Below, in pieces: positions 21,721-32,007 of a DNA stretch of 64,000 bases (its first letter is position 1; each line of letters begins with the position of its first letter). A model generated the notes under the pieces. The model saw only the letters and a list, made by a program, of their open reading frames with translations, was not told the DNA's origin and did no database searches. The DNA comes from Pseudomonas graminis (GTDB lineage: Bacteria; Pseudomonadota; Gammaproteobacteria; Pseudomonadales; Pseudomonadaceae): assembly GCF_001705435.1 (NCBI RefSeq), contig NZ_MDEN01000050.1, forward strand, positions 1-64,000, given 5' to 3'. A program made the position numbers and the translations under genes.

Positions 21721-23526
21721 ATGTTCAATAAGAAAAACAAGCTGCGACATAGTGTGACGGTAGCGACGATGGTAATGCTCAGTGGCTTGAGCGTGTCGGC
21801 TTGGGCCGATCAGTACGAGGATGCGGCGAAGAAATGGGCCGACAGCGAGTTCAAGCCGAGCACGCTCTCCGATGCCGAGAAGCTCAAGGAACTGGAGTGG
21901 TTCATCAAGGCCGCCGAGCCGTTCCGCGGCATGGACATCAAGGTGGTGTCCGAAACCTTGACCACCCATGAATACGAATCCAAAACCCTGGCCAAGGCGT
22001 TCACCGAAATCACCGGCATCAAGGTCACCCACGACCTGCTGCAGGAAGGCGACGTGATCGAGAAACTGCAGACCGCCATGCAGTCCAACCAGAGTATCTA
22101 TGACGGCTGGGTGAACGACTCCGACCTGATCGGTACGCACTTCCGCTACGGCAAGGCGATGTCTCTGACAGACCTGATGGCCAGCCCGGAAGGGGCGAAA
22201 GTCACTTCTCCGACCCTCGACCTCAAGGACTTCATCGGCACCTCGTTCACCACGTCGCCAGAAGTCAAAGACGCGTCCGGCAAAGTCGTTACGCCGGCCA
22301 AGCTCTATCAGCTGCCTGACCAGCAGTTTGCCAACCTTTACTGGTTCCGCGCCGACTGGTTCGAGCGTCCTGACCTGAAAGAGAAATTCAAGGCCAAATA
22401 CGGCTACGAGCTGGGCGTTCCGGTGAACTGGTCGGCCTATGAAGACATTGCCAAGTTCTTCAGCGAAGACGTCAAGGAACTCGACGGCAAGAAAGTCTAC
22501 GGTCACATGGACTACGGCAAGAAAGACCCGTCCCTGGGCTGGCGCTTCACCGATGCCTGGTTCTCCATGGCCGGCAGCGGCGACAAAGGCTTGCCGAACG
22601 GTCTTCCGGTCGACGAGTGGGGTATCCGCGTAGAGGACTGCCACCCGGTCGGTTCGAGCATTACCCGCGGCGGCGACACCAACGGCCCGGCCGCTGTGTA
22701 CGCCACTCAGAAGTACATCGACTGGCTCAAGGCCTATGCGCCGCCTGAAGCGGCAGGCATGACGTTCTCCGAGTCCGGCCCGGTGCCGTCCCAGGGTAAC
22801 GTTGCTCAGCAGATCTTCTGGTACACCGCTTTCACCGCCGACATGACCAAGCCGGGTCTGCCGGTCATGAATGCCGACGGCACGCCGAAATGGCGCATGG
22901 CTCCATCGCCAAAAGGTCCTTACTGGAAAGAGGGCATGAAGCTGGGTTACCAAGACGTGGGCTCCTGGACCTTCCTCAAGTCCACCGAGGAGAAGAAACG
23001 CCTGGCCGCCTGGCTTTACGCGCAGTTCGTGACGTCGAAATCCGTCTCGCTGAAGAAAACCATCGTGGGCCTGACGCCGATTCGTGAATCGGACATCAAC
23101 TCCAAAGAGATGACCGCCCTGGCGCCGAAACTCGGTGGTCTGGTCGAGTTCTATCGCAGCCCGGCCCGCGTGCAATGGTCGCCAACCGGCACCAACGTTC
23201 CGGACTATCCGAAGCTGGCACAGCTGTGGTGGAGTCATGTGGCTGAAGCCGTTACCGGCGAGAAAACCGCGCAGGCGGCCCTCGACGGTCTGGCCAAGGA
23301 TCAGGATGCAATCATGACCCGCATCGAGCGCTCCAAGGTTCAGGAACCAAGCGGTTGCGCGCCGAAGATGAACCCGGAAACCTCGGCGGAAGAGTGGTAC
23401 ACCAAAGCCGAGAAGAGCAACGGTGCCTTCCTCGCACCGCAGCGCAAACTGGCCAACGAGAAGCCGAAGGGCGAAACCATCGCTTACTCCGACCTCTTGA
23501 AGAGCTGGGAAGCGGCCAAGAAGTAA
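21721..23526 (+). CDS. glpV: ABC importer substrate-binding protein (GlpV-like)
   Basis: A 601-residue periplasmic binding protein, longer than the roughly 430 residues usual for sugar-binding proteins, which is a feature of the GlpV type. It opens with a cleavable signal peptide (KKNKLRHS, then a hydrophobic core ending SVSAWA). ATG 21721 is chosen over GTG 21715 because AGAGG sits five bases before it. The extracellular body has many aromatic residues (NLYWFRADWF, SLGWRFTDAWFS) suitable for polyol binding. Last gene of the operon, followed by a bidirectional terminator. Glycerol is the probable ligand, by context and family. Confidence 0.85.
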   Translation: MFNKKNKLRHSVTVATMVMLSGLSVSAWADQYEDAAKKWADSEFKPSTLSDAEKLKELEWFIKAAEPFRGMDIKVVSETLTTHEYESKTLAKAFTEITGIKVTHDLLQEGDVIEKLQTAMQSNQSIYDGWVNDSDLIGTHFRYGKAMSLTDLMASPEGAKVTSPTLDLKDFIGTSFTTSPEVKDASGKVVTPAKLYQLPDQQFANLYWFRADWFERPDLKEKFKAKYGYELGVPVNWSAYEDIAKFFSEDVKELDGKKVYGHMDYGKKDPSLGWRFTDAWFSMAGSGDKGLPNGLPVDEWGIRVEDCHPVGSSITRGGDTNGPAAVYATQKYIDWLKAYAPPEAAGMTFSESGPVPSQGNVAQQIFWYTAFTADMTKPGLPVMNADGTPKWRMAPSPKGPYWKEGMKLGYQDVGSWTFLKSTEEKKRLAAWLYAQFVTSKSVSLKKTIVGLTPIRESDINSKEMTALAPKLGGLVEFYRSPARVQWSPTGTNVPDYPKLAQLWWSHVAEAVTGEKTAQAALDGLAKDQDAIMTRIERSKVQEPSGCAPKMNPETSAEEWYTKAEKSNGAFLAPQRKLANEKPKGETIAYSDLLKSWEAAKK

Positions 23527-23555
23527 GCTGCACGCTTCTACGTTTGGTCCATAAA

Positions 23556-23582
23556 AAAACGGCACCCTCGGGTGCCGTTTTC
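23556..23582. terminator. Bidirectional terminator between the importer operon and folD
   Basis: AAAACGGCACCC-TCG-GGGTGCCGTTTT gives a nine-to-ten-base stem flanked by A and T runs, between two convergent genes, so it can serve both. Confidence 0.9.
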
Positions 23583-23614
23583 GTGTGCGCGTCTTGATGC
23601 GCCGGCTTGAATGA

Positions 23615-24469
23615 TCAGCCGTGCAGCGTTTCTGCCGCGTACAGTGTGTTTTCCAGCAGGCAGGCGCGGGTCATAGGGCCAACGCCGCCTGGCACTGGCG
23701 TGATCCAGCCGGCACGTGGCAGGGCGGTCTCGTACACCACATCACCCACCAGCTTGCCGTCATCCTGACGGTTGATGCCGACGTCGATAACGATCGCGCC
23801 TTCCTTGATCCACTCGCCCTTGACCAGGCCGGGCTTGCCCGCCGCCACGACCACCAGATCGGCACGGCCCACGTGTCCGGCCAGGTCCTGAGTGAAGCGA
23901 TGGGTCACGGTCACGGTGCAGCCCGCCAGCAGCAGCTCCATCGCCATCGGACGACCGACGATGTTGGAAGCGCCCACCACGACCGCGTCCTTGCCGTACA
24001 GGTTGACACCGGTGCTTTCCAGCAGGGTCATGATGCCCTTGGGGGTGCAGGGCCGCAGCAGTGGAATGCGCTGGGCCAGTCGCCCTACGTTGTAGGGGTG
24101 GAAGCCATCGACGTCTTTATCCGGGCGGATGCGCTCCAGGAGGCTGGAAGATTCCAGATGCTCGGGCAGCGGCAGTTGCAGCAGGATGCCGTCGATGGCC
24201 GGGTCGTCGTTGAGACGATCGATCAGATCGGTCAGTTCGGTCTGGGTGGTTTCACTGGGCAGGTCATAGGCCTGGGAGATGAAGCCGACCTCTTCGCAGT
24301 CTTTGCGTTTGTGCGAGACGTAAACCTGAGAGGCGGGGTCGCTGCCGACCAGAATCACCGCGAGGCCCGGCGTGCGCAGGCCTTGCTCGCGACGCTGGGC
24401 GACTCGTTGGGCGATCTGCTGGCGCAGGTTGGCTGCGATCGCTTTGCCGTCTATTAGTTTTGCAGTCAT
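23615..24469 (-). CDS. folD: Bifunctional methylenetetrahydrofolate dehydrogenase/cyclohydrolase
   Basis: A 284-residue cytosolic enzyme that oxidises 5,10-methylene-THF with NADP and hydrolyses the product to 10-formyl-THF. Diagnostic segments are [14 protein letters not shown] (catalytic Tyr and Lys), [41 protein letters not shown] (nucleotide binding) and [19 protein letters not shown]. Start [12 protein letters not shown] fits the family. It is divergent from the tRNA-tig region and monocistronic. Confidence 0.96.
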   Translation of the reverse strand: MTAKLIDGKAIAANLRQQIAQRVAQRREQGLRTPGLAVILVGSDPASQVYVSHKRKDCEEVGFISQAYDLPSETTQTELTDLIDRLNDDPAIDGILLQLPLPEHLESSSLLERIRPDKDVDGFHPYNVGRLAQRIPLLRPCTPKGIMTLLESTGVNLYGKDAVVVGASNIVGRPMAMELLLAGCTVTVTHRFTQDLAGHVGRADLVVVAAGKPGLVKGEWIKEGAIVIDVGINRQDDGKLVGDVVYETALPRAGWITPVPGGVGPMTRACLLENTLYAAETLHG

Positions 24470-24602
24470 TACGCGTGATTAACCATCGGAAGGGGAGGGA
24501 AAAAGAGCGCGCATTCTCGCATGACCTGACCCAAGGGCAAAGACGGTTGGTCCGCTTAATAACCTAACCCCTTTAATTAACTGAATTTTTTTGAAAAAAG
24601 TG

Positions 24603-24631
24603 TTGACGACCTTTTGGGCCGTCTATAAGAT
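24603..24631 (+). promoter_or_regulatory. Promoter of the tRNA Arg-His(-Leu) transcript
   Basis: TTGACG (24603-24608), a 17-bp spacer and TAAGAT (24626-24631); the overlapping TATAAG would give a 15-bp spacer. An AT-rich stretch with A and T runs lies directly upstream, as in strong stable-RNA promoters. The rest of the 310-bp gap between folD and the tRNAs holds only leader sequence. Confidence 0.7.
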
Positions 24632-24779
24632 TCGTCGCACTTGTCGGGCACAACCCCACACAGGATTAGCCGGAAGCGGCAAATCAGGTCGAAAGGTTGA
24701 ATAAGTCAGGTAGAGTTAAGATCTGCTCAGCGTGATTGAAAGCTCTTAATTTGCAGTCTTACGAAGGCAAATGAAATAA

Positions 24780-24856
24780 GTGCCCGTAGCTCAGCTGGAT
24801 AGAGCATCCGCCTTCTAAGCGGATGGTCGCAGGTTCGAGTCCTGCCGGGTGCGCCA
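24780..24856 (+). tRNA. tRNA-Arg (anticodon TCT)
   Basis: A 77-base cloverleaf with an encoded CCA end. The seven-base acceptor stem GTGCCCG pairs with CGGGTGC (two wobble pairs), the anticodon loop is CTTCTAA (anticodon TCT) and the T-loop reads TTCGAGT. It reads AGA codons. Confidence 0.97.
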
Positions 24857-24915
24857 TTAGGCAGCTTTGGCACAAGTAGCATTCAAGTTGAATGCGTCGG
24901 TTACAACGCAATATG

Positions 24916-24991
24916 GTGGGCGTAGCTCAGTTGGTAGAGCACGGGATTGTGACTCCCGTTGTCGAGGGTTCGATCCCCTTCGTCCACCCCA
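24916..24991 (+). tRNA. tRNA-His (anticodon GTG)
   Basis: A 76-base cloverleaf with encoded CCA. Anticodon loop TTGTGAC. The base before the acceptor stem, G24915, pairs with discriminator C24988, giving the extra G-1:C73 pair that marks tRNA-His. Confidence 0.97.
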
Positions 24992-24998
24992 TATTCGA

Positions 24999-25029
24999 AA
25001 AGGCGCCAGATTCATAATCTGGCGCCTTT
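24999..25029 (+). terminator. Hairpin between tRNA-His and tRNA-Leu
   Basis: GGCGCCAGATT and AATCTGGCGCC form a perfect 11-bp stem with AAA before and TTT after. It probably acts as a terminator or processing signal, and may lower tRNA-Leu output if transcription continues through. Confidence 0.75.
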
Positions 25030-25048
25030 GCTTTAAGCGCTTTAAAAC

Positions 25049-25133
25049 GCGGATGTGGTGGAATTGGTAGACACACTGGATTTAGGTTCCAGCGCCGAAA
25101 GGTGTGAGAGTTCGAGTCTCTCCGTCCGCACCA
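25049..25133 (+). tRNA. tRNA-Leu (anticodon TAG)
   Basis: An 85-base class II tRNA with long variable arm and encoded CCA. Acceptor GCGGATG pairs with CGTCCGC, the anticodon loop is ATTTAGG (TAG) and the T-loop TTCGAGT. It reads CUN codons such as CUA. Confidence 0.97.
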
Positions 25134-25146
25134 GTTACAGGTCTCG

Positions 25147-25200
25147 CAACACCTCGGGTGTTGAGGGATGAAAGAAGGCCGCCTTGTGCGGCTTTTTTTG
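25147..25200 (+). terminator. Terminator after tRNA-Leu
   Basis: A first hairpin CAACACC-TCG-GGTGTTG (25147-25163) is followed by GCCGC-CTTGT-GCGGC and a run of seven T's ending near 25199. The second has the full form of an intrinsic terminator. Confidence 0.88.
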
Positions 25201-25506
25201 TTTCAGCGTACTGCTTTTTAACGCGGTGCGAGCTTGATGGGTCCAGGACACGGGGCTCGTCCGGTGTGCTTCCAGGGACTGGATCATGTTTCGGTCGTCC
25301 TTTTGCTTCCTTTATATAGGGGCGTATCAGGTGCGTTCCAGACACCTCGCGCGGGCTGAAACATTCGTCTGCGATTCCCGGGCTGCATGCCACTTTATTT
25401 ACCCTTGTTCAGTAGGGTGACTTCTTGAGTTTGACCCACTAGAATGCTTGCCCTTGATTCTGGGGTCGGAAACGGCCGGCTAACGTCTGTGCAACGAGGA
25501 ATATCC
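25201..25506. other. tig upstream region
   Basis: About 300 bp without a gene between the tRNA-Leu terminator and tig. A TAGAAT at 25440-25445 may be a -10 box, but no good -35 box lies at the right distance. A GAGGA ribosome site precedes the tig ATG. Confidence 0.4.
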
Positions 25507-26817
25507 ATGCAAGTTTCTGTTGAAAACACTTCCGCTCTCGAGCGCCGCATGACCATTGGCGTGCCCGCTGAGCGCATCGAGACTGAAGTCAACAAGCGTC
25601 TGCAGCAGACCGCACGTAAAGCCAAGATCCCGGGCTTCCGCCCAGGCAAAGTGCCTATGAGCGTGATCCGCCAGCGTTACGAAGACGGTGCTCGTCAAGA
25701 CGCACTGGGCGACCTGATCCAGGCGACCTTCTACGAAGCCGTCGTCGAGCAAAAGCTGAACCCGGCTGGCGCACCTTCCGTCGAGCCGAAAACCTTCGAA
25801 AAGGGCAAGGACCTCGAATACATCGCTACTTTCGAAGTGTTCCCTGAATTCACCGTTGCCGGTTTCGACTCCATTTCCGTCGAGCGTCTGTCGGCTGACG
25901 TCGCTGATTCCGATCTGGACAACATGCTGGAAATCCTGCGCAAGCAGAATGTCAGCTTCGAAGTAGCCGACCGCGCTGCGCAAAACGAAGACCAGCTGAA
26001 CATCGACTTCGTTGGCAAGATCGACGGTGAAGCGTTCGCTGGCGGTTCGGCCACCGGTACTCAGCTGGTGCTGGGTTCGGGTCGCATGATCCCGGGTTTC
26101 GAAGACGGTCTGGTTGGCGCTAAAGCCGGCGAAGAGCGCGTTCTGAACCTGACCTTCCCAGAGGATTATCAGAATCTGGAGCTGGCTGGCAAAACCGCCG
26201 AGTTCACCGTCACTGTCAACACTGTGTCGGCACCGACCCTGCCTGAGCTGAACGAAACGTTCTTCAAGCAGTTCGGCATCAAGGAAACCAACATCGAAGG
26301 CTTCCGCACCGAAGTTCGCAAGAACATGGAGCGCGAGCTGCGTCAGGCCATCAAGTCCAAGGTCAAGAATCAGGTAATGGACGGTCTGCTGGCCGCCAAC
26401 CCGATCGAAGTGCCTAAAGCGCTGCTGGAAAACGAAGTGAACCGCCTGCGCGTCCAGGCTGTTCAGCAGTTCGGCGGCAACATCAAGCCTGACCAACTGC
26501 CGGCAGAGCTGTTCGAAGAGCAGGCCAAGCGCCGCGTTGAACTGGGTCTGATCGTGGCTGAAGTCGTCAAGCAGTTCGACCTCAAGCCTGACGACACCCG
26601 CGTTCGCGAGCTGATTCAGGAAATGGCTTCCGCTTACCAGGAGCCAGAGCAGGTTGTGGCCTGGTACTACAAGAACGAACAGCAAATGAACGAAGTTCGT
26701 TCGGTTGTGCTGGAAGAACAAGTTGTGGATACTGTTTTGCAGAAAGCGAGCGTGACCGATAAAGCGGTCTCGTACGAAGAGGCAGTCAAGCCGGTTGAAG
26801 CTCCACAAGCCGACTGA
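25507..26817 (+). CDS. tig: Trigger factor
   Basis: A 436-residue ribosome-associated chaperone and peptidyl-prolyl isomerase. The N-terminal ribosome-binding loop contains the signature [11 protein letters not shown] (near residue 45), the FKBP-like domain runs from about 150 to 245 ([17 protein letters not shown]) and the C-terminal helical domain holds substrate. Start [15 protein letters not shown] at 25507 with GAGGA upstream is the family norm. It opens the proteostasis cluster tig-clpP-clpX-lon-hupB-ppiD, all on the same strand. Confidence 0.97.
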   Translation: MQVSVENTSALERRMTIGVPAERIETEVNKRLQQTARKAKIPGFRPGKVPMSVIRQRYEDGARQDALGDLIQATFYEAVVEQKLNPAGAPSVEPKTFEKGKDLEYIATFEVFPEFTVAGFDSISVERLSADVADSDLDNMLEILRKQNVSFEVADRAAQNEDQLNIDFVGKIDGEAFAGGSATGTQLVLGSGRMIPGFEDGLVGAKAGEERVLNLTFPEDYQNLELAGKTAEFTVTVNTVSAPTLPELNETFFKQFGIKETNIEGFRTEVRKNMERELRQAIKSKVKNQVMDGLLAANPIEVPKALLENEVNRLRVQAVQQFGGNIKPDQLPAELFEEQAKRRVELGLIVAEVVKQFDLKPDDTRVRELIQEMASAYQEPEQVVAWYYKNEQQMNEVRSVVLEEQVVDTVLQKASVTDKAVSYEEAVKPVEAPQAD

Positions 26818-26841
26818 TTTCCTTCTCTCGTTCGAAAACAC

Positions 26842-26869
26842 CATAAGCCAGCCTTCGCGCTGGCTTATG
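26842..26869 (+). terminator. Hairpin between tig and clpP
   Basis: CATAAGCCAGC-CTTC-GCGCTGGCTTATG forms a stem of ten or more base pairs without a following T-run; partial termination or transcript processing is more likely than a full stop. Confidence 0.6.
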
Positions 26870-26908
26870 CGTATTCAAGACATGACTATTTGGGAGTGAA
26901 TGCGAGAC

Positions 26909-27550
26909 ATGTCCCGCAATTCTTATATTCAGCAGAACTCTGACATCCAGGCCGCTGGCGGCCTGGTCCCGATGGTTATCGAGCAGTCCGCCCGTGGCGA
27001 GCGCGCCTATGACATCTACTCCCGCCTGCTCAAGGAACGCGTCATCTTCCTGGTCGGTCCGGTTGAAGACTACATGGCCAACCTCATCTCGGCGCAGCTG
27101 CTGTTCCTTGAAGCGGAAAACCCGGACAAGGACATCCATCTTTACATCAACTCCCCAGGCGGTTCGGTGACTGCGGGCATGGCGATCTACGACACCATGC
27201 AGTTCATCAAGCCTGACGTTTCCACGACCGTCATGGGCCAGGCCTGCAGCATGGGCGCTTTCCTGTTGGCCGGTGGCGCCAAGGGCAAGCGTTTCGCACT
27301 GCCGAACTCCCGGGTCATGATTCACCAGCCGTTGGGCGGTTTTCAGGGCCAGGCGTCGGACATCGACATCCACGCACGGGAAATCCTGTTCATCCGTCAA
27401 CGTCTGAACGAACTGCTGGCACATCACACCGGCCAGTCGCTCGAAACGATCGAACGCGACACCAACCGCGACAATTTCATGAGCGCAGAACGCGCTGCCG
27501 AATACGGTCTGGTGGACTCGGTCATCGATCGGCGTCAAATGACCAAATGA
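26909..27550 (+). CDS. clpP: ATP-dependent Clp protease proteolytic subunit
   Basis: A 213-residue serine peptidase forming the tetradecameric ClpP barrel that works with ClpX. Catalytic Ser114 (GQACSMGAF), His139 (MIHQPLGG) and Asp188 (NRDNF) are all present; the short N-terminal propeptide would be trimmed. I prefer ATG 26909 (MSRNSYIQ), the usual family start. ATG 26900 three codons earlier is possible and lies only three bases from GGGAG, which is too close for an ideal ribosome site. clpX follows after 115 bp. Confidence 0.95.
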   Translation: MSRNSYIQQNSDIQAAGGLVPMVIEQSARGERAYDIYSRLLKERVIFLVGPVEDYMANLISAQLLFLEAENPDKDIHLYINSPGGSVTAGMAIYDTMQFIKPDVSTTVMGQACSMGAFLLAGGAKGKRFALPNSRVMIHQPLGGFQGQASDIDIHAREILFIRQRLNELLAHHTGQSLETIERDTNRDNFMSAERAAEYGLVDSVIDRRQMTK

Positions 27551-27665
27551 CTGCGTGAAGGGCAATGATCCCGGGCGGTCGGTACTTCCGTGCCGCCTGC
27601 GGACTTGAAAAATCGAGCAATTGCCTTCATCTTGTGTTGCAAGCCTACCGGATTGGATCGATCGA

Positions 27666-28949
27666 ATGACTGACACCCGCAACGGCGAGGACAACGGCAA
27701 ACTGCTTTATTGCTCCTTCTGCGGCAAAAGCCAGCATGAAGTGCGCAAGTTGATTGCCGGCCCCTCGGTATTTGTTTGTGACGAGTGCGTCGACCTGTGC
27801 AACGACATCATCCGCGAGGAGGTGCAGGAAGCACAGGCCGAAAGCAGCGCGCATAAATTGCCATCGCCTAAAGAAATCAGCGGCATCCTTGACCAGTACG
27901 TCATTGGTCAGGAGCGTGCCAAAAAGGTTCTCGCAGTAGCGGTGTACAACCACTACAAGCGACTGAACCAGCGCGACAAGAAAAACGACGACGTTGAACT
28001 GGGCAAGAGCAACATCCTGCTGATCGGCCCGACGGGCTCCGGCAAGACCCTGCTGGCGGAAACGCTGGCTCGTTTGCTCAACGTTCCTTTTACCATCGCC
28101 GACGCCACCACCCTGACCGAAGCTGGTTATGTGGGTGAGGACGTCGAGAACATCATTCAGAAGCTGTTGCAGAAGTGCGATTACGATGTCGAGAAGGCCC
28201 AGATGGGTATCGTCTACATCGACGAGATCGACAAGATTTCGCGCAAGTCCGACAACCCTTCCATCACCCGTGATGTGTCGGGCGAGGGCGTGCAGCAGGC
28301 CTTGCTGAAGCTGATTGAAGGCACCGTGGCTTCCGTTCCGCCTCAAGGTGGTCGCAAGCACCCACAACAGGAATTCCTGCAGGTGGACACGCGCAATATC
28401 CTCTTCATCTGCGGCGGTGCGTTCTCTGGCCTGGAAAAGGTCATCCAGAATCGCTCCACCAAAGGCGGCATCGGCTTCAACGCCGAAGTGCGCAGCAAGG
28501 AAGAGGGCAAGAAGGTCGGCGAATCCCTGCGTGAAGTCGAGCCTGACGATCTGGTCAAGTTCGGTCTGATCCCGGAGTTCGTGGGTCGTCTGCCTGTACT
28601 GGCGACGCTGGACGAACTGGACGAAGCTGCGCTGATGCAGATTCTGACCGAACCGAAGAACGCGCTGACCAAGCAATACGGCAAATTGTTCGAAATGGAA
28701 GGCGTGGACCTCGAGTTCCGCCCGGATGCGTTGAAATCGGTTGCCCGTCGTGCGCTTGAGCGCAAGACCGGTGCTCGCGGTCTGCGCTCCATCCTCGAGG
28801 GCGTTCTGCTCGACACCATGTACGAGATCCCGTCGCAATCCGACGTGAGCAAGGTGGTGATCGATGAGAGCGTGATCGAGGGCACCTCCAAGCCGCTGTT
28901 GATTTATGAAAACAGCGAGCCACCTGCCAAGGCGGCACCGGACGCGTAG
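27666..28949 (+). CDS. clpX: Clp protease ATP-binding subunit ClpX
   Basis: A 427-residue AAA+ unfoldase. The N-terminal zinc-binding domain has four cysteines (CSFCGKSQ and CDECVDLC), followed by Walker A GPTGSGKT, Walker [10 protein letters not shown] and the C-terminal sensor-2 region [12 protein letters not shown]. The ClpP-docking loop appears as [12 protein letters not shown] (IGF tripeptide). It selects and threads tagged proteins into ClpP. Start [16 protein letters not shown] at 27666 is typical; the open frame further upstream encodes no family sequence. Confidence 0.97.
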   Translation: MTDTRNGEDNGKLLYCSFCGKSQHEVRKLIAGPSVFVCDECVDLCNDIIREEVQEAQAESSAHKLPSPKEISGILDQYVIGQERAKKVLAVAVYNHYKRLNQRDKKNDDVELGKSNILLIGPTGSGKTLLAETLARLLNVPFTIADATTLTEAGYVGEDVENIIQKLLQKCDYDVEKAQMGIVYIDEIDKISRKSDNPSITRDVSGEGVQQALLKLIEGTVASVPPQGGRKHPQQEFLQVDTRNILFICGGAFSGLEKVIQNRSTKGGIGFNAEVRSKEEGKKVGESLREVEPDDLVKFGLIPEFVGRLPVLATLDELDEAALMQILTEPKNALTKQYGKLFEMEGVDLEFRPDALKSVARRALERKTGARGLRSILEGVLLDTMYEIPSQSDVSKVVIDESVIEGTSKPLLIYENSEPPAKAAPDA

Positions 28950-28981
28950 CCTGCTGGCAACGCACCGGGCGACTGGAAACG

Positions 28982-29004
28982 AAAAGGGCCCTCGGGCCCT
29001 TTTC
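28982..29004 (+). terminator. Terminator after clpX
   Basis: AAAAGGGCCC-TC-GGGCCCTTTT is a compact intrinsic terminator just downstream of clpX, separating it from lon. Confidence 0.88.
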
Positions 29005-29063
29005 GCGTTTCCCTCAAGTCCGGCCCGCGTTTCAGGGTCCTTTCGCTTTAACTCAAAGCGGCG

Positions 29064-29092
29064 CTTGTTTTTTTAAGGTTCAACCCCCATCT
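29064..29092 (+). promoter_or_regulatory. Heat-shock (sigma-32) type promoter of lon
   Basis: CTTGTTT (29064-29070), a 14-bp spacer and CCCCATCT (29085-29092) match the sigma-32 consensus CTTGAAA-N11-16-CCCCATNT closely in the -10 and partly in the -35. Transcription would start about 50 bp before the lon ATG. Confidence 0.75.
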
Positions 29093-29150
29093 TGATTTTC
29101 AGCTTATTTATATCTGTCCATGGCCTGAAGGCCGCCGTAGAGGCGAAATC

Positions 29151-31547
29151 ATGAAGACGACCATTGAACTGCCTCTCTTGCCACTGCGCGATGTTGTGGT
29201 TTACCCGCATATGGTTATCCCGCTGTTCGTGGGGCGCGAGAAGTCGATCGAGGCCCTTGAAGCGGCCATGACCGGCGACAAGCAAATCCTGCTGCTGGCG
29301 CAACGGAACCCGGCCGACGACGATCCTGGTGAAGACGCGCTGTACAACGTTGGCACCGTCGCCACCGTGTTGCAGCTGCTGAAGCTGCCGGATGGCACTG
29401 TGAAGGTTCTGGTTGAAGGCGAGCAGCGTGGCTCGGTCGAGCGCTTCATCGAGGTCGACGGCCATTGCCGCGCCGAAGTCGCGCTGATCGATGAAGTGGA
29501 CGCGCCGGATCGTGAATCCGAGGTCTTCGTCCGCAGCCTGCTGGCTCAGTTCGAACAATACGTCCAACTGGGCAAAAAAGTCCCGGCGGAAGTGCTTTCC
29601 TCCCTCAACAGCATCGATGAGCCGGGTCGTCTGGTCGACACCATGGCTGCCCACATGGCGCTGAAGATCGAACAGAAGCAGGAAATCCTCGAGATCATTG
29701 ACCTGTCGGCCCGTGTCGAACACGTGCTGGCGTTGCTGGATGCCGAAATTGACTTGCTGCAGGTCGAGAAGCGCATCCGCGGTCGCGTGAAAAAACAGAT
29801 GGAGCGCAGTCAGCGCGAGTACTACCTGAATGAGCAGATGAAGGCCATTCAGAAGGAGCTCGGCGACAGCGAAGAGGGCCACAACGAAATCGAAGAGCTG
29901 AAAAAGCGCATCGATGCCGCCGGTCTGCCCAAAGACGCGATGACCAAGGCCACCGCAGAGCTGAACAAGCTCAAGCAGATGTCGCCGATGTCTGCTGAGG
30001 CTACTGTTGTTCGTTCCTACATCGACTGGCTCGTTCAGGTGCCGTGGAAGGCTCAGAGCAAGGTCCGTCTGGACCTCGCCCGCGCCGAGGACATTCTCGA
30101 CGCCGACCACTACGGCCTGGACGAAGTCAAAGAGCGGATCCTCGAATACCTCGCCGTGCAAAAGCGCGTGAAGAAGATTCGTGGCCCGGTGTTGTGCCTG
30201 GTCGGGCCTCCTGGCGTGGGTAAAACCTCGCTGGCCGAGTCGATCGCCCACGCCACCAACCGCAAGTTCGTCCGTATGGCGCTGGGCGGCGTGCGCGATG
30301 AAGCTGAAATTCGTGGCCACCGTCGCACCTACATCGGTTCCATGCCTGGTCGTCTGATCCAGAAAATGACCAAGGTTGGTGTGCGCAACCCGTTGTTCCT
30401 GCTCGATGAAATCGACAAGATGGGCAGTGACATGCGCGGTGACCCGGCGTCGGCATTGCTGGAAGTGCTCGACCCCGAGCAGAACCACAACTTCAACGAC
30501 CATTACCTGGAAGTCGACTACGACCTGTCCGACGTAATGTTCCTGTGCACCGCCAACTCGATGAACATTCCACCGGCGCTTCTTGACCGTATGGAAGTGA
30601 TTCGTCTGCCCGGTTACACCGAAGACGAGAAGATCAACATCGCCACCAAGTACCTCTCGCCCAAGCAGATCGCTGCCAACGGCTTGAAGAAAGGCGAGGT
30701 CGAGTTCGAGGTCGAGGCGATTCGCGACATCATCCGTTACTACACCCGTGAAGCGGGCGTACGTAGCCTCGAGCGTCAGATCGCCAAGGTGTGCCGTAAA
30801 GCGGTCAAGGAACACGCCCACGAGAAGCGTTTCTCCGTGACCGTGACCGCGGACATGCTCGAGAACTTCCTGGGTGTGCGCAAATTCCGTTATGGCCTCG
30901 CCGAGCAGCAGGATCAGGTCGGTCAGGTGACCGGTCTGGCGTGGACGCAGGTGGGTGGCGAGCTGCTGACCATCGAAGCGGCGGTCGTTCCGGGCAAGGG
31001 TCAACTGATCAAGACCGGTTCGCTGGGCGATGTGATGGTCGAGTCGATCACTGCCGCGCTGACCGTTGTGCGCAGCCGTGCGAAGAGCCTGGGCATCCCT
31101 CTGGACTTCCACGAGAAGCGCGACACGCACATCCATATGCCGGAAGGTGCGACGCCAAAAGACGGCCCGAGCGCAGGCGTAGGCATGTGCACGGCGCTGG
31201 TGTCCGCCCTGACCGGGATTCCGGTTCGCGCCGACGTGGCCATGACGGGTGAAATCACCCTCCGTGGACAGGTGCTGGCAATCGGCGGTCTCAAGGAGAA
31301 ATTGCTGGCTGCTCACCGTGGTGGCATCAAGACAGTGATCATCCCCGAGGAGAACGTTCGCGATCTGAAGGAGATCCCTGACAACATCAAGGCCGACCTG
31401 CAGATCAAACCGGTTAAATGGATTGACGAGGTCTTGCAAATTGCGCTGCAATACGCGCCAGAGCCCTTGCCGGACGTGGCTCCCGAGATGGTTGCCAAGG
31501 ATGAAAAGCGCGAGTCTGACGCCAAGGAGAGGATCAGCACGCATTAG
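29151..31547 (+). CDS. lon: ATP-dependent protease Lon
   Basis: A 798-residue LonA protease. The N-terminal LON substrate domain begins LPLLPLRDVVVYPHMVIPL; the AAA+ module has Walker A GPPGVGKTS and Walker B LFLLDEIDK; the peptidase domain has catalytic Ser674 (PKDGPSAG) and Lys717 (GGLKEKLLA). It degrades misfolded and regulatory proteins in the cytosol. A sigma-32-type promoter lies upstream and clpX has its own terminator, so lon is an independent heat-shock unit. Confidence 0.98.
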   Translation: MKTTIELPLLPLRDVVVYPHMVIPLFVGREKSIEALEAAMTGDKQILLLAQRNPADDDPGEDALYNVGTVATVLQLLKLPDGTVKVLVEGEQRGSVERFIEVDGHCRAEVALIDEVDAPDRESEVFVRSLLAQFEQYVQLGKKVPAEVLSSLNSIDEPGRLVDTMAAHMALKIEQKQEILEIIDLSARVEHVLALLDAEIDLLQVEKRIRGRVKKQMERSQREYYLNEQMKAIQKELGDSEEGHNEIEELKKRIDAAGLPKDAMTKATAELNKLKQMSPMSAEATVVRSYIDWLVQVPWKAQSKVRLDLARAEDILDADHYGLDEVKERILEYLAVQKRVKKIRGPVLCLVGPPGVGKTSLAESIAHATNRKFVRMALGGVRDEAEIRGHRRTYIGSMPGRLIQKMTKVGVRNPLFLLDEIDKMGSDMRGDPASALLEVLDPEQNHNFNDHYLEVDYDLSDVMFLCTANSMNIPPALLDRMEVIRLPGYTEDEKINIATKYLSPKQIAANGLKKGEVEFEVEAIRDIIRYYTREAGVRSLERQIAKVCRKAVKEHAHEKRFSVTVTADMLENFLGVRKFRYGLAEQQDQVGQVTGLAWTQVGGELLTIEAAVVPGKGQLIKTGSLGDVMVESITAALTVVRSRAKSLGIPLDFHEKRDTHIHMPEGATPKDGPSAGVGMCTALVSALTGIPVRADVAMTGEITLRGQVLAIGGLKEKLLAAHRGGIKTVIIPEENVRDLKEIPDNIKADLQIKPVKWIDEVLQIALQYAPEPLPDVAPEMVAKDEKRESDAKERISTH

Positions 31548-31562
31548 TCTGGGAGGCCTTCC

Positions 31563-31592
31563 TTGACAGGTTTTTGGAGCCCTTGCTATAAA
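31563..31592 (+). promoter_or_regulatory. Sigma-70 promoter of hupB
   Basis: TTGACA (31563-31568), an 18-bp spacer and TATAAA (31587-31592): a near-consensus strong promoter about 90 bp upstream of hupB. Confidence 0.85.
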
Positions 31593-31683
31593 GCGGCTCT
31601 TCAAGCCTGTTCAGGCCGCTCAGTGTTCGTTTGGTTACACCAAAAAAAACTTAGAAATACTCAAATACATAAGGGGACTTAGA

Positions 31684-31956
31684 GTGAACAAGTCGGAACT
31701 GATTGATGCCATCGCCGCATCCGCTGACATCCCGAAAGCTGCTGCCGGCCGTGCGCTGGACGCTGTAATCGAATCCGTCACTGGCGCTCTCAAGGGTGGC
31801 GACTCTGTTGTACTGGTAGGCTTCGGCACGTTCTCTGTCACTGATCGTCCTGCCCGTACCGGCCGTAACCCTCAGACCGGTAAAACCCTGGAAATTCCAG
31901 CGGCCAAGAAACCAGGTTTCAAAGCCGGTAAAGCTCTGAAAGAAGCCGTCAACTAA
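31684..31956 (+). CDS. hupB: DNA-binding protein HU-beta
   Basis: A 90-residue histone-like protein that binds and bends DNA as a dimer. It matches HU along its length: [29 protein letters not shown], the VLVGFGTF beta hairpin and the DNA-intercalating arm [30 protein letters not shown] with its tip proline. The start is GTG at 31684, seven bases after GGGGACTTAGA. It has its own strong promoter and terminator between lon and ppiD. Confidence 0.97.
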   Translation: MNKSELIDAIAASADIPKAAAGRALDAVIESVTGALKGGDSVVLVGFGTFSVTDRPARTGRNPQTGKTLEIPAAKKPGFKAGKALKEAVN

Positions 31957-32007
31957 GTTTCTTTTTACTTTGCCCGCCCAGGACAGCGTTATCTCTGTTC
32001 AGGGCGT

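Noticed and set aside
24780..25133. tRNA cluster as a prophage or island attachment site
   Set aside because: No integrase, no repeated tRNA 3' end downstream, and core genes continue on both sides.
29073..31604. An 843-codon open frame on the minus strand opposite lon
   Set aside because: Complementary-strand shadow of lon; no ribosome site or recognisable domain.
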